A stretch of 64,000 nucleotides of DNA, from the NCBI GenBank assembly GCA_963682175.1, contig OY821787.1:16284501-16348500 (forward strand), written 5' to 3'. The notes beneath the pieces were generated by a model. It searched no databases. It saw only the letters and a program-made list of their open reading frames with translations, and was not told the DNA's origin. Position 1 is the first letter of the stretch. The number at the start of each line of letters is the position of its first letter. Source of the stretch: Triglochin maritima (Eukaryota > Streptophyta > Magnoliopsida > Alismatales > Juncaginaceae). This document shows positions 12,050 to 22,879 of the stretch, one piece after another. Both the position numbers and the translations under genes were made by a program.

Positions 12050-14430
12050 ATGGTTCGAGAGTGGATTCTTTTTAAACGATTGAGTGATGAGTATGAGAAC
12101 GGAGTGAATATGTTCTTAGAGGTTGACAAAAATCATTCAAAGAAAAGGAATGACAGAGACATGGCGTATTGTCCATGAAGTAAGTGTCATAATATGCCAA
12201 TGCTGACTTTTTGGAAAACAAAAGATCATTTGTTTGAGAAAGGTTTCGACCAAGTTATAGATGGTGGACATCACATTTACTAGATTGTCAGCAGTGTTGA
12301 AATTGTACAATTTAAAAGCAGGAAATGGTTGGACCGATGTCAGTTTCACATCATTGTTGAAGTTATTGAAAAAGATGCTTCCAGAGCATAATGAATCGCG
12401 GGATAGAACTTATGATGCTAAGAAAGTATTATGTCCTATAGGAAGATACATGCATGTCTAAATGATTGTATATTGTATATGATGAGTTTGAAAACTTATA
12501 TTCCTATCTCAAGTGTAATGTTTCATAATACAAAATGAAATGTAGTGGGCCAAACCACAATGTAGATGGTGATGATTTGAAAATCAAATGACCTCCTGCT
12601 AAAGTTTTGTGGTATCTTCCGATAATACCAAGGCTTAAACTTTTGATTACGGGTAAGAAGGATTCGACACACATGACATTGCATGCTGATCATGAGAAAC
12701 CAAATGATCAGTTGCTACGTCATCCTGTAGATTCACCTCAGTGAAAAAAAATTAGATTACGACTTTCCTTTGTTTGGTGAACAATCCATGAATGTACGAC
12801 TTGGACTTTGTACTGACGGAATGAACCCTTTCGGTAGTTTGAGTAGCATTCGCAGTTCTTGGCATGTTCTGCTTGTAATTTGCAATTTGCCATCGTGGTT
12901 ATGCATGAAATGCAAAAATATTATATTGTCCTTAATGATTTCTGGTCCGAAGCAACCTGGATGCGGCATAGGTGTATTTAAGACCCGTGATTGATGACCT
13001 AAAGAGATTGTGGGATGATGGAGAATTGGTTTTTGATGCTTATCTTTAGCAATCATTTGTAATGCGGACAATGATGTATTGCACGATTAATGACTTTCCA
13101 GTTTATGGTAATATGTTTGGTTATTATATCAAAGGTCATAAAGCTTGTCCAATTTGCAAAGTGAATACATGCTCTTTGCAACATGTTAGTGGTTTTAAGA
13201 CAGTCTATCTTGTCATCAGAGATTTTTGCCAAACTCTCATCCGTATCGTAAGGTTGAAGAAGGCATTTAACGGAAAAAAGAGTTTCAGAATCTGCCAGTT
13301 GAAATCAACGTCAAAAAGGTGTATGAATATGGATATAATGCTAGACTTGATCTTGTTGACCTTGATATACGAGCAAGGCTGACACCAGAGGAGAAAGGAG
13401 ACCGGAACGACTTACCTCCAACTTGTTATACATTGTCTAGGAAGGAGAAAAACATTCTTTGTCAGTGTTTACATGATGTAAGAGTTCCACAAGGTTATTC
13501 TTCAAATATCAGTAGTCTTATTGTTATGGAGGATTTGAAAGTTGTGGGGATGAAGTCTCTCAATTGTCACACTCTAATGTAGTAGTTGTTACCTGTAGCA
13601 CTGAGATCAATATTACCTAAACATGTTACACATGGCATAGTAAAGTTGTGTTTTTTTTTCAACAAGATTTTCAGTAAAGTGGTTGATCCCGGGTAGTTAG
13701 ATCAGTTGCAAAATGAAGTTGTGGTCACATTATGTCAGTTGTAGATGTATTTTCCACATGCTTTTTTCGACATTATGATTCATCTAGTTGTTCATTTGGT
13801 TAGAGAAGTTAAATTTTGTGGACCCATTTTTTTAAGGTGGATGTATCCTTTCAAGCGCTATATGAAAGTGTTGAAAGGTTATTATAAAAATCGTCAAGGC
13901 CAGATGCTAGTATTGTTGAAGGATACATTGCTGAGAAGGTTATCGAATTTTGCACTGGATACCTAGCGAACACCAAAAGTATTGGACTTCCTAACAATCG
14001 TTATGATGAACGTTCCGATGGTAAAGGGACACGTGGGATGAAAATGGTAAATCCAAATAGCGATAACTTAATGACAACATATTGTTATGTGTTGTGCAAT
14101 TCTAATGAAGTTGAGTCTTATCTAAATGATCACATGGAGATTTTAAAAGAAGGATTTAAAGGAGAACCTTTTATGTTGGCTTCCCAAGCAAAACAAGTTT
14201 TCCATGTGGCTGATCCATCTGATAAGAAATGGTCAGTAATTCTGGAAGGGAAGAAAAAAATTGTATCAGAAGATAGTCTCATCAAGTATGAAGAGACACC
14301 ACCTTTCTCTAAGCAAGCACCCATGTTGAACTCACTAGATGACGAAATACATGTTGAGAATTGTATGTTTAGAGATGACAACAGTGAAAGTATATGGATT
14401 GAAAATCCGTTAAGAAAAAAGAAATCATAA
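12050..14430 (+). pseudogene. tnp2-family transposase remnant of CACTA-1
   Basis: The frame starts MVREWILFKRLSDEYENGV at 12050, matching the transposase-associated N-terminal domain of plant TNP2. A premature TGA at about 12177 falls at the second Cys of the expected Cys-Pro-Cys. After a decayed stretch, tnp2 core motifs follow: NVRLGLCTDGMNPFG (about 12790), NLPSWLCMKCKNIILSLMI (about 12887), INDFPVYGNMFGYYIKGHKA (about 13090) and ACPIC. RVPQGYSSNIS and MKSLNCHTLM come near 13480-13580, then the YFPHAFFDIMIHL and MYPFKRYMKVLKGYY segments near 13745-13900. A final open stretch at 14038-14430 ends in a basic tail. Stops and shifts separate these blocks. TNP2 cuts at element ends in the nucleus (family knowledge); this copy cannot be translated intact. 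Confidence 0.88.
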
Positions 14431-14512
14431 AGGTGTAAAATGTCTTGTAGAACATTATAATAACCGTCTTGATTTTACTTTTTAATGTCTTGTTTTTAGC
14501 TTTTATAGTATT

Positions 14513-15423
14513 ATGGCTCTGAAAAAGAAACCCACTCCATAAGAGTCTGAGGTCTCGAAGACTTACAGTTCATGAGGTTCTACACTCATGAACGAATTCG
14601 TGGGGAAAAGGAATAGAGACGGTAGACTTCCAATCAAGTTTGATGATCGTTTTGAGCTGATAAGCATGATGTCTGATAACTGGTATAGTTATCTGGGGAG
14701 CCTAGTGAGGTCCAAAATTGACATCTGTTTGTTGAGTTGGGCCAAAGTTGATAAGAAGCTAAAAGGCACGATCTGGGATGACGTACAAGTAATGAGTCAG
14801 TTATAAATATTCCTTAGTTTTAGTCGAACTTTTAATATATAGAAATTTAAAATGTTAATGTGTTATAGGCAACTTTTGAGTTCTCATCCACTGACAAGTT
14901 GATGAAAAAGTGGCTGACATACATGTTGGTCCGTTGGAGGCACTTCAAACAAATTTAACCAACAAGTACATATTCGGAGAGTACCAGGACAGAAATCCAT
15001 GCGATTACTATAACTTTATCACTTCGAATACATGGGATCAGTTCAAAAAATCAAGACAAACCCCGGAGTTTTAGGTAACTGAGTTTAATTTTGAATATGA
15101 AATTATTAAGTTATTGCTTCAAAATGATAATCTAATAAAATTAGTTTTAGGCCCTCCGAGCAAAAAACCAAGAGCATAGATCGTCTAACAAGTATCTCCA
15201 TTGTATGTCTCGATCGGGGTACCAAAATTAGAAGCACAAATGATGGCTGGAAAAATTGCACAGAAGAAAGACGAGGCAATTGACTCTGGTATGAGTGAGG
15301 AGCAAGCAAGCAACTTGTCTCCTCTTTCCCCCGTCCATCGATGTGATTCTTGGAAGAGAGGGAGGGTAACTCCAAAGGGGAGTACGTCACAGACGAGTCG
15401 CAAGCGGTCAGCTCGAAGATAGT
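14513..15423 (+). pseudogene. En/Spm-type (Ptta) transposase fragment
   Basis: A short ATG at 14513 is followed by stops. The segment 14588-14806 reads LPIKFDDRFELISMMSDNW and later IWDDVQ, the pattern of the plant Ptta/En/Spm transposase domain that precedes TNPA-like DNA-binding parts. After probable intron sequence, a further piece from about 14870 (FEFSSTDKLMKKWLTYM) and a C-terminal piece at 15201-15422 (MMAGKIAQKKDEAIDSGMSE, then a basic Lys/Arg-rich end) continue the gene. Stops inside the middle piece suggest decay, though unrecognised introns could explain some. The role in family members is binding of subterminal repeats. Confidence 0.65.
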
Positions 15424-15598
15424 AAGTTGTATCACTTGTATATGTTATTAAATCACATTCAATAATTTTATATTTTCAATTGTTTGTAACAATTTTCTTA
15501 AAACTTTAGGACTCTCTGAAGTTGAGAGAATCCCAAGGCGGCCAGAATGATATTCTACATGAAGCCTTGGGAACTGACGAACATCCTGGTCGTGTACC

Positions 15599-15614
15599 GG
15601 GGGGGGGGGGGGGG
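15599..15614 (+). repeat. Homopolymer run of 16 G
   Basis: An uninterrupted G tract lies in the CACTA-1 interior, followed by GGAGTAGG duplications. Tracts like this are prone to polymerase slippage and sequencing error. Confidence 0.95.
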
Positions 15615-15977
15615 AGTAGGGAGTAGGGTTGGATTGCGAAAATATTATGTAAAGACTAATTGGTCAAGTTCGTCGACAGTTCATACCAAATGCGAGCAAT
15701 AAATTTTAGATTTGCAAAATAAATTGCAACTTGTTATGGAGAGATTGGATCACGATTTGCTTACTTCTCCTACACACCGTATGACCACTTCTTCCCCGAT
15801 GACCACTCCTCCAGTGTAGCCAGTGGTCAACCCCGACCGACAATCTGATTTCGTGGTGGTCCCTCGTTTGGTAAATTTGAGGATGGATCTAGATGTTGTC
15901 TATTTGTCAAACATCCTGATCAAAGATTGGTGGGACACGCCTAAGTTTATAGCATCTCTAAACACCACTTCGAAGAG

Positions 15978-17195
15978 GTGGAAGAGGGAGAAGTGAAGGT
16001 TGCAATGGGGAGTTACTTAGATGTTGGTGCTCTAGTGCGAATTCCTGAAGAAGAGGTTATTACCCTCGGCGATGCTATCGGTGGGTTCCTAAAATGGCCT
16101 CGTCATTTAGTAGAGCTAAATGACACACATGAGGTATACTTTAATTTTGAAAACCAATAAATTTCAATTTTGTTAATATTTCTATTTATAACATTTGTAT
16201 ATATATCGGTCAGGTTTCAAGCCCCTGGAGCAAAGGGTCAATCAACCAACCTTCGATCAACATTAATTTTCTACCAAATAGGTGCAAAATGTTGTATCAA
16301 TTAATGGTAGTTAGGGGATCACACGCCTTAACTACGTCGCACTTGGAGGAGAATGTTAAAGGGTTGCCTTTGGATCTATACATTGCCAAAGAGGATGTTA
16401 TGCAGTTCTTTGCGATGGATTCATTGTGCATCATGATTATCGACGTACAAGTGAAGTAAGTGTTTTCTTGTGTATAAGATGAAATTTATTGAATAATTTT
16501 ATCGTAGTTATAAGAGAATGTAATTTTAAATCTTGTAGACACCTTTATGATGTCATAAGGTCAGTCTTTCTCAATGATCAATTAATTGGATTTCTGAGTC
16601 TAACTACTTTTGTATACGGGATTAATGATAAATCGGGTGAGTTTGGGATTCTCATTAAAGAACAAGGCAAACGATATTATCTGTTCCCTTATCATGAGAG
16701 GTAAATTTGTTATTTCAAAGTAATTGTAACTTGATTTTGTATTAAACTTCTAATTATATATATAAACAGAGCTCATTGGATGCTTGCCGTTCTATGCCCC
16801 GAAACTAATTTGGCATATTTGTTTGATCCTTTTGGGTCAACTAAACCAAGGGAATCCATAAGAAATCTTGTAAATCTTTAAGTTTGTTTTAATCATCGTA
16901 TTTGTAATTTGTGTATTTATTAGTATTATCGACTGTATATTGAATAACTTGTGCTTCTTAGGACAATTAAGGTTTACAAAGTGTTAGGTGGAAAAAGAAA
17001 AACAAAAAATGCGGGAGTAACATGACATTGAATGGGAGTAAGTACTCTCTCCCATTTTTGTTAATCATGTTAAGTAATGGAACATATATTTAACGAATTT
17101 ATATCTTTGTAGTACCGCAAGCAGACTGGTAATACGGAATGTGGTTACTATGTTATGAGATACACTGAGGAATCAACGAAATTTATATCTTTGTG
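15978..17195 (+). CDS. Ulp1-like C48 cysteine protease gene of CACTA-1 (multi-exon, approximate span)
   Basis: Exon blocks with plausible splice sites follow one another. The first, near 15978-16133, reads VGALVRIPEEEVITLGDAIG. The second is 16215-16457, ending before GTAAGTG. The third, near 16540-16701, reads HLYDVIRSVFLNDQLIGFL. A catalytic block from about 16771 carries AHWMLAVLCP (His codon 16774) and LFDPFG (Asp codon 16825). The last block, near 17113-17180, reads RKQTGNTECGYYVMRY (Cys codon 17140). His, Asp, Gln and Cys are all present in the order of the Ulp1/SENP clan. Many large plant CACTA elements carry such a gene; its role in transposition is not settled. Start and exact exon limits are uncertain, and one exon near 16990-17040 is not resolved. 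It may still be a decayed copy. Confidence 0.68.
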
Positions 17196-17369
17196 AATGA
17201 ATGTCAAGTGTTTGTGTATGTATGTGTGTGGATGAATGATTATGTTTGTGTATGCTCATTGGATGAATATGTATTTGTTGATGAAGGTATTGTGCAGGAT
17301 GAATGTTTTTCTCCTGTAGGAAACTATGATTATTCCTTTTAGTAATTATATTTTTTAATCTGGTAAGGG

Positions 17370-17625
17370 TATAGATGTCGGTTATTAGTCAAATGCGACA
17401 CGTATTCCTTAATTCGAAGGATATAGACGTCGGTTGTAACATAACACCGACGTCTATTCTTTAGGACTAGATGTCGGTCGTATGTTCCAACCGACGTCTA
17501 TTTGTTAGGAATAGACGTTGGCTGTTGAGTGATTGACGTCTAGGTATATACGACACATAGACAGACATTGGGATAGGAAAGCCTTATATCCAATGTATAG
17601 AAGCCGTATATCCGACGTATATTTC
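17370..17625. repeat. CACTA-1 3' subterminal hairpin repeats
   Basis: At least three inverted units of TAGA(C/T)GTCGGT...ACCGACGTCTA type occur (near 17420-17459, 17465-17502 and 17512-17552), followed by a degenerate pair just inside the right terminus. They mirror the 5' side. Confidence 0.85.
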
Positions 17626-18937
17626 CTTTTCTGCACTAGTGTACACTCTATAATTCATAACAATCATTTATAGTAACTTGTAAGACCCGCTCTCCTGCTA
17701 TAATATTAATAAGTCTACTCTCCTTGTTTATGCATAATTTAGCTCTTAGATTATCTAATTGTGTTTGTGGTATGTATGTATGATTAATTTTAATCGGGCT
17801 TCTTGTCGGTCGATCGAGTGTGACTGACCGGGCGAGTACGCATTTGCTAGCTTGATCGACTCAATCCGATCCGAGTGGGGGAATGGTGCAAGTTTCGCCT
17901 TAGCCCATGTTGAGATGGTATGGAATTGGAAAGGTTGCATTTGGGGTTTGGATGCACTTTATTTTGTGGCTTTTGGATGCCTTTGGAATGATGCAATTTT
18001 GGCATACCTTGAAGTGACTTGAATAGCCATAAAGGCTATGGAAGTTGGAGGGTTGGTTGCAAACAAAACCACCTCATCCCTAGACGTCCCCCTCTCCCCT
18101 TCCACGAAAACCACCAGAGCATCTCTTTCTCCTCTCCGGCGTGGTGCAGCTGAGTTCCGACGAGGCCACCAACTCATGCAATCTAAGCAACAAAGAAAAA
18201 GCTAGCGCATGGGAGAAAAGGGAGTTGAACCTTGATCCGGGGAGCTTCTGGTAACTTTTAATCATGTTCTTCAGCAACTTCAGGTATGCCTTAGGCCGAA
18301 GAGACGAGTAGAGGGTGGGGGTGTTGGCTGGGGGGCCGACCATCACCACTTTGGTTGGTGGTGCAATCGGTTGCACCACCAAACCAGTTCTCCCATCTAG
18401 CGCATGCTTGCTTGGTGCGTTAGGAGATCTGGCTGGGGGTACAGCCAGGCACGCCGGAGCTCCTGCGAGCTCCAGTATTGTCTGACCATGCTTTGCAGTA
18501 GGCACTTCAAGGCTGAGGGCAAGGGGGCTCCGGTTGTGGGCTGGTGTGGCTGGTGCACACAACCCACCAGAGTCTCTTCCATCCTCATGGCGTGTAGCTA
18601 CGGAGTGGCCGACTGGTGTGGCTGATCTACCAGAGTGGCTGGCATCTGGTGGGGTGGGAAGGGATATTGAGAATTGAACTTAATCCTAGGTGGCATCCTA
18701 GTCACTAGCCACATCATCAATGGAGGGTGAGTCATCTAGGAGTTGATGACTCAACAAGATGGAAGACAAAAGTTTGAAGGAAAGGAAGAGACAAAGAGTC
18801 TTTCATTTTTTCTATGATTTTCGTCCTATTTTATGATGCAATTTAAGTAGAGGTTGTAATGATCTTGAATGATCATCTTTATGTAGTTTATGTTATGTTT
18901 GTGTTGTAGGCTAAGTTGAAGAGTCTTTGTAAGTGCC

Positions 18938-18945
18938 TATATAAG
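18938..18945 (+). promoter_or_regulatory. Probable TATA box of Gypsy-1 LTR (TATATAAG)
   Basis: TATATAAG lies in GTGCCTATATAAGCAC. It is the best core promoter candidate in the LTR and would put the transcript start near 18970, leaving a transcribed LTR part of about 2.2 kb that includes the hairpin cluster. Confidence 0.45.
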
Positions 18946-20365
18946 CACAAGAGTTCTCCATTTGTAGACAAGCCAAAACAAGTCAAGTGAAGTCAAGTGA
19001 AGCCAAAACAAGTCAATTCAAGTGAGAAAGAAGAAAGAAAAGATGAGTGTTTGGTGCAAATCTCGTTTTTGCTTATGAGTGTTAAGTAGTGAGTTTTCTT
19101 CTTTCATTCGTGTCCACCAATTGAGTAGATCAAAGTATGGATCTAGTGATGGCAATAGAAGGCCCTCAACATGGAGAACAAGGCGAGCCAAAGCAGCCCA
19201 CCAGGCGCAACTTCTGAACCGCTGGTTGGCGGTCCATGTGCGTCTGGTGAATGGTGGCTTTCTGGGGTGGCTTGGTCTGGTGCTCCCCGTCTTTCTCCCA
19301 CATCTAACAAGGGACTCTAGGGAGGCAGGGGATGCATGGAGGTTGGGTGGGTGTGACTGGCCTGTGCATGGGAGGCGCAAGAGTGGGCTGACCACAAGCT
19401 GGGTTGGTGCCACTTGTGTGTCTCTTGCACGGTTGATAGGCTGGAAACATTTATCCTGACTTCCTCGACTCCCTCCCCACCTCTTAATGTTCTTGAGGTG
19501 TAACCCAAGTTGGTGGTTGGATGGATCAGGGTGGCTCATGTGCATGGTTGTAATGTTAGTGATGTAATTGATACAATCGGCATTAGTAATATGTGTTGAA
19601 TGTTTGATGTGTTCTGACTTCGTTCCAGCAACTCTTGGTTCATGTTTATGATCTGATTTCTTGTATGTGATCCTACATATTATTGCATGCATGTCGTATG
19701 ACGAGGCAATAAAATATATATGTATATACATTGTTTATGCTACTCGTTACATGCCGCGTTGTTGTGGATTAATTTGTTATCTCTTGCGCACATGGTGGTA
19801 GATGGATGTGCTTGAGCTTCTGATTTATCTTATGCATATTTGATGAATGGAGTTACTTATATCACTGCATACATGCGTATAAAATATCTGATCATGTCGT
19901 GAATAGGAACTTGTATGTATCTAGATCCATTTATTAGACGACTATGACATGTATCTCTCGTAGCATCCTACACTAGATACCCATTGGTGCCGAGCATGTT
20001 TTATCATGTTTATTGTGTTTATATGTTACTGATCTGATGTATCTCTGTGTGAATCCATGTGCCACTTAGGAATTTGACTTCATAACAATTATTCATGACC
20101 CGTGTACAACCATGTATTTGTCTCATTTGCTTAGTCGAATACTATTATGGTTGTTGCTCTTGGTAGCAACTTTTAGTGGCTGATTTGTAAGCATCTTTCC
20201 TGATTGGATTGGAGCTGTGATGAGAGTATGTGTATACTCATCACATTGGGCTCATTCTGGTTAATGTGTAGCTATAGAGATGTCAAGATTTGTGGATAGC
20301 TTGCATTGCATTGTTAATAAAATGAATTTGGGCACGTATGTTTTGGGGCCGACGGGCCACGAGTA

Positions 20366-20691
20366 GGACCTCTATGTAGAGAGGCCTATTCGCAAAGACC
20401 TCTATGTAGAGGGGCCAGACATAAGATAAGACCAGGCCATGCATGCTGCCATTTGCTACAGGATGGGCATTCCCACGTCGCGATGACACCATGCAGGTCA
20501 CTTGCCGTGAGTTGGGAATGTCAATCTGGAAGACCACTTTGTGCCCAGCCATGGGTCACTGGCGAGTGACCTGCTTCTGGATTAGACCAGTATGGCTGGT
20601 GGTTTGATTCCTATGTAGAGGGATCACTCGGGTGAAGCCCGAGTGGGACAACTATGTAGAGTTGTCGCCCAACACAACTATGTTGAGTTGT
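20366..20691 (+). repeat. Hairpin array with constant TATGTAGA loop in the Gypsy-1 LTR
   Basis: Five stem-loops share the loop TATGTAGA (one is TATGTTGA) but have different complementary arms: CCTC/GAGG at 20369-20384, CCTC/GGGG at 20399-20414, GATTCC/GGGATC at 20606-20625, GACAAC/GTTGTC at 20647-20666 and ACAAC/GTTGT at 20674-20691. Other perfect hairpins are interspersed: TGGG/CCCA at 20464-20475, GGTCACT/AGTGACC at 20554-20571, ACCAG/CTGGT at 20586-20600 and CACTCGGG/CCCGAGTG at 20625-20645. Confidence 0.85.
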
Positions 20692-21154
20692 TGCCATTTT
20701 GTTTCATGAGTGGTAGTTAGGTCTCATGCATAACTCTGTACTCTATCTTTTGGATCGGGGTTATATGAGGTTTTCCATGTTGAAAACTTACGCATATTTG
20801 TGGATGTTTGTGTCTCAGGTACTTAGGTTCCTTCAGGGCAGGACTGGACGAGTTTTGGAGGATTCTGTACACGAGGGACATGTCGACCGGAGTCTTTAGT
20901 TATCTTTTCTTCCGCATTATTGATGTAATTTCATTTTTAAACTTGAGTTTTGTAATGAATCTTTCATGCATGGATATGTAGTTACATCAGTTACTTTTAT
21001 TTGTCAGCTATCCATGTATGTCTTTATATATTATCGAGTTAGTCTGTCTTGTCTGTTTGTTTTTAAACTCCTTCGGTCGTCGTGGAGGTATCTTATCACG
21101 ACACTTGAGTTCTTTCCCAATGTGCGTACCCACGAGATCGGGGGCGTTACAACT

Positions 21155-21166
21155 TGGTATCAGAGC
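21155..21166 (+). other. Gypsy-1 primer-binding site
   Basis: TGGTATCAGAGC lies 3 bp after the LTR end and matches the usual plant initiator tRNA-Met primer site. Confidence 0.88.
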
Positions 21167-21299
21167 AGTTCGGTCCTAAAGTGTATAGAATTTGAAGACT
21201 CTCTAGTAGGGCATCCTGCCCTAAACCTTGTTGGTAATTTTTTACATTTTAAAATTGCATGCAGATAATGAAAGAATATAATTGCTTCTGGAAAGACTT

Positions 21300-22185
21300 A
21301 TGACACCGAGGAGGAGACATGAGTCCTCTGGGACTACGGATGATTGGGAGGCAGATCATCTTATGCTGTTTGATGCAGTTGGATGCTCTCATGGAGGGGT
21401 TGGTGCAGAGGCCTCAAGCAGAGGGAGCCGCCATGGTGCAAAAGCGGTTCATGAGGCAGAATCTGCCAGTCTTTGGGGGCGGATTGAGCCGAGATGCTGC
21501 GGAGGAGTGGGTATATAAGATCCAGCAGATCTTTGGCATCATTGAGTGTCCCGCAGAGAGGAAGTTGGATTTGGCGACGTATGTCTTCCAGGAGCACGCA
21601 ATGACTTGGTGGAGAGCGACTGCTGGAGTCTTATTCAAGGACCAGACGAACGTCTTTTTGGATTAGTTTCTGGTTGAGTTCAACTGGAAGTTTTTCCCTC
21701 AGCATGTGCAGGACCGGAATAGCGAGGAGTTTCTGGAGCTTCAGTAGTATGACTTGAGCTTGGAGGGGTATATCAACAAGTTCCACGCGTTGGAAAAGTA
21801 CTATTAAGGGATTTACGTTACTAATGAGCAGCATGTTATGAAGTTCGTGCACGGGCTGCAGCGAAGTCTGAGATCGAAGGTTTTGATCAAGATGTCGTAG
21901 ACACTAGAGGAGGTTGTGAGGTGCGTAACACTGAAGGCAGATTATCGGGAGGTACAACCAGACGGGAAGCGATCGTTCGACGCTTCTCGGGGATGTCAGG
22001 ACAAGGGAAAGCAAGGTAGTGGTTCATCGAAGCGACCTTGTAGAGACGAGAAGAAGGGTCAGGGGTCCGGAGGTGGCACGTGTGGGCACTGTGGTAGGGC
22101 GCCGCCACAAAGGACTCCTATAGGAAGTCTGTAGTCTGTCTGGGTTGCGGTCAGGTGGGGCACTTCATCTGTGAGTATCCATAGA
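21300..22185 (+). pseudogene. Gypsy-1 gag remnant
   Basis: The start MTPRRRHESSG at 21300 is typical of plant Gypsy gag. A frameshift near 21360 moves the frame to ALMEGLVQRPQAEG. The capsid core follows: FGGGLSRDAAEEWVYKIQQI, CPAERKLDLATYVFQEHAMT and WWRAT. In-frame stops interrupt it (near 21664, 21746, 21805 and 21898). The tail is Lys/Gly/Ser-rich, with a zinc-knuckle remnant near 22130-22180 (CLGCGQVGHFI, then CEY). Functional gag would form the virus-like particle; this copy cannot. Confidence 0.82.
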
Positions 22186-22289
22186 AGACTTCTGGAGGCA
22201 AAGGTGCGGGCACTAGCAGGGCAGGTGCTGGTGCGAGTCATGGCAGGAATGCTAGTGGGCACGGTCGTGGTGCAGAGCAGGGTAGGCCA

Positions 22290-22760
22290 GCTGGGCGTGT
22301 ATTTGCCATCCGGGCTGAGGATGCAGAGAAGTTCAGCGACATCATCGAAGGTAAAATTGTTATATCTGATCGTGTCGTGAAGACACTCTTTGATTGTGGG
22401 GCAACATATTCCTTCATTTTGAAGGGATTCGCAGCCGTAGTGGATAGGGTGTCGATGGAGCTAACTTTCAGCTTGGTGGTCAGTACTCCGGTCGACGACG
22501 TTCTTGAGGTGAGGACGTATCTTCCGAGGGTGTCAGTGGTACTAGGAGACCAGGACCTTCCGGCTGACCTTGTTGTTCTGCCCATGTCTGATTTCGATGT
22601 GATCCTCGAAATCAATTGGCTTTCTGACCACGATGCGTGCGTTCTTTGCCAGGAAAGGAGAGTTGTGATCTCGCGATCAGAGGGACCCCCATTGGTGGTC
22701 ATGGGCATTCAGAGCAGGGATGGTTGTGTGGTGATCTCAGCTCTGAAGGCTCGGTGACTG
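22290..22760 (+). pseudogene. Gypsy-1 aspartic protease remnant
   Basis: The frame includes VVKTLFDCGATYSFI (near 22376-22420), the retropepsin motif. The usual DSGA is DCGA, so the catalytic Asp is kept but the neighbouring Ser is Cys. It continues through LVVLPMSDFDVILEINWLSD, the conserved end of the plant Gypsy protease domain. The segment is open for 126 codons and then stops. Confidence 0.78.
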
Positions 22761-22879
22761 TCGGAGAAGGGTTGTTCCGCGTTTATGGTGAGTGTAGTGT
22801 CGTCGGAGAAGGCAGTCCAATCTCTGGAAGAGATTGCAGTGGTTCAGGAGTTCCCAGACGTCTTCTCGGATGATATCTA

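Larger units (their letters stand above)
9785..17641 (+). mobile_element. CACTA-1: CACTA (En/Spm-type) DNA transposon, 7.9 kb
   Basis: The left end is CACTAATGCAGAATAG and the right end is CTTTTCTGCACTAGTG, so the terminal inverted repeats agree at about 14 of 16 positions. A 3-bp TSD, tac, flanks it (9782-9784 and 17642-17644), as is typical for CACTA. Both subterminal regions carry GACGTC-containing hairpin repeats. The interior holds, in order, a tnp2-type transposase remnant, a second En/Spm-type transposase fragment and a Ulp1-like cysteine protease gene. That is the gene set of large autonomous plant CACTA elements, but the transposase here is broken. It sits inside Copia-A between the pre-integrase and integrase coding segments. 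Confidence 0.93.
17679..21151 (+). repeat. Gypsy-1 5' LTR (about 3.47 kb)
   Basis: It runs from TGTAAGACCC to GGGCGTTACA, immediately before the primer site. The last ~136 bp are matched by the 3' LTR remnant at 42437-42573, with about a dozen differences. It includes a GC-rich stretch with many GGCTGG-like repeats (about 18300-18660), short AAGTCAAGTGAAG-type repeats (18970-19020) and the hairpin cluster near 20.4-20.7 kb. Only chance ORFs are seen. The 5' boundary relies on the TSD, because the corresponding part of the 3' LTR is gone. Confidence 0.82.

Noticed and set aside
18080..18562. 160-codon minus-strand ORF
   Set aside because: Inside the Gypsy-1 LTR with repetitive Pro/Ala/Ser composition from GGCTGG-like repeats; no family match.
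19018..19731. 237-codon minus-strand ORF
   Set aside because: It lies inside the Gypsy-1 LTR, overlaps an equally open plus-strand frame, and has no recognisable domain; probably chance in GC-richer DNA.
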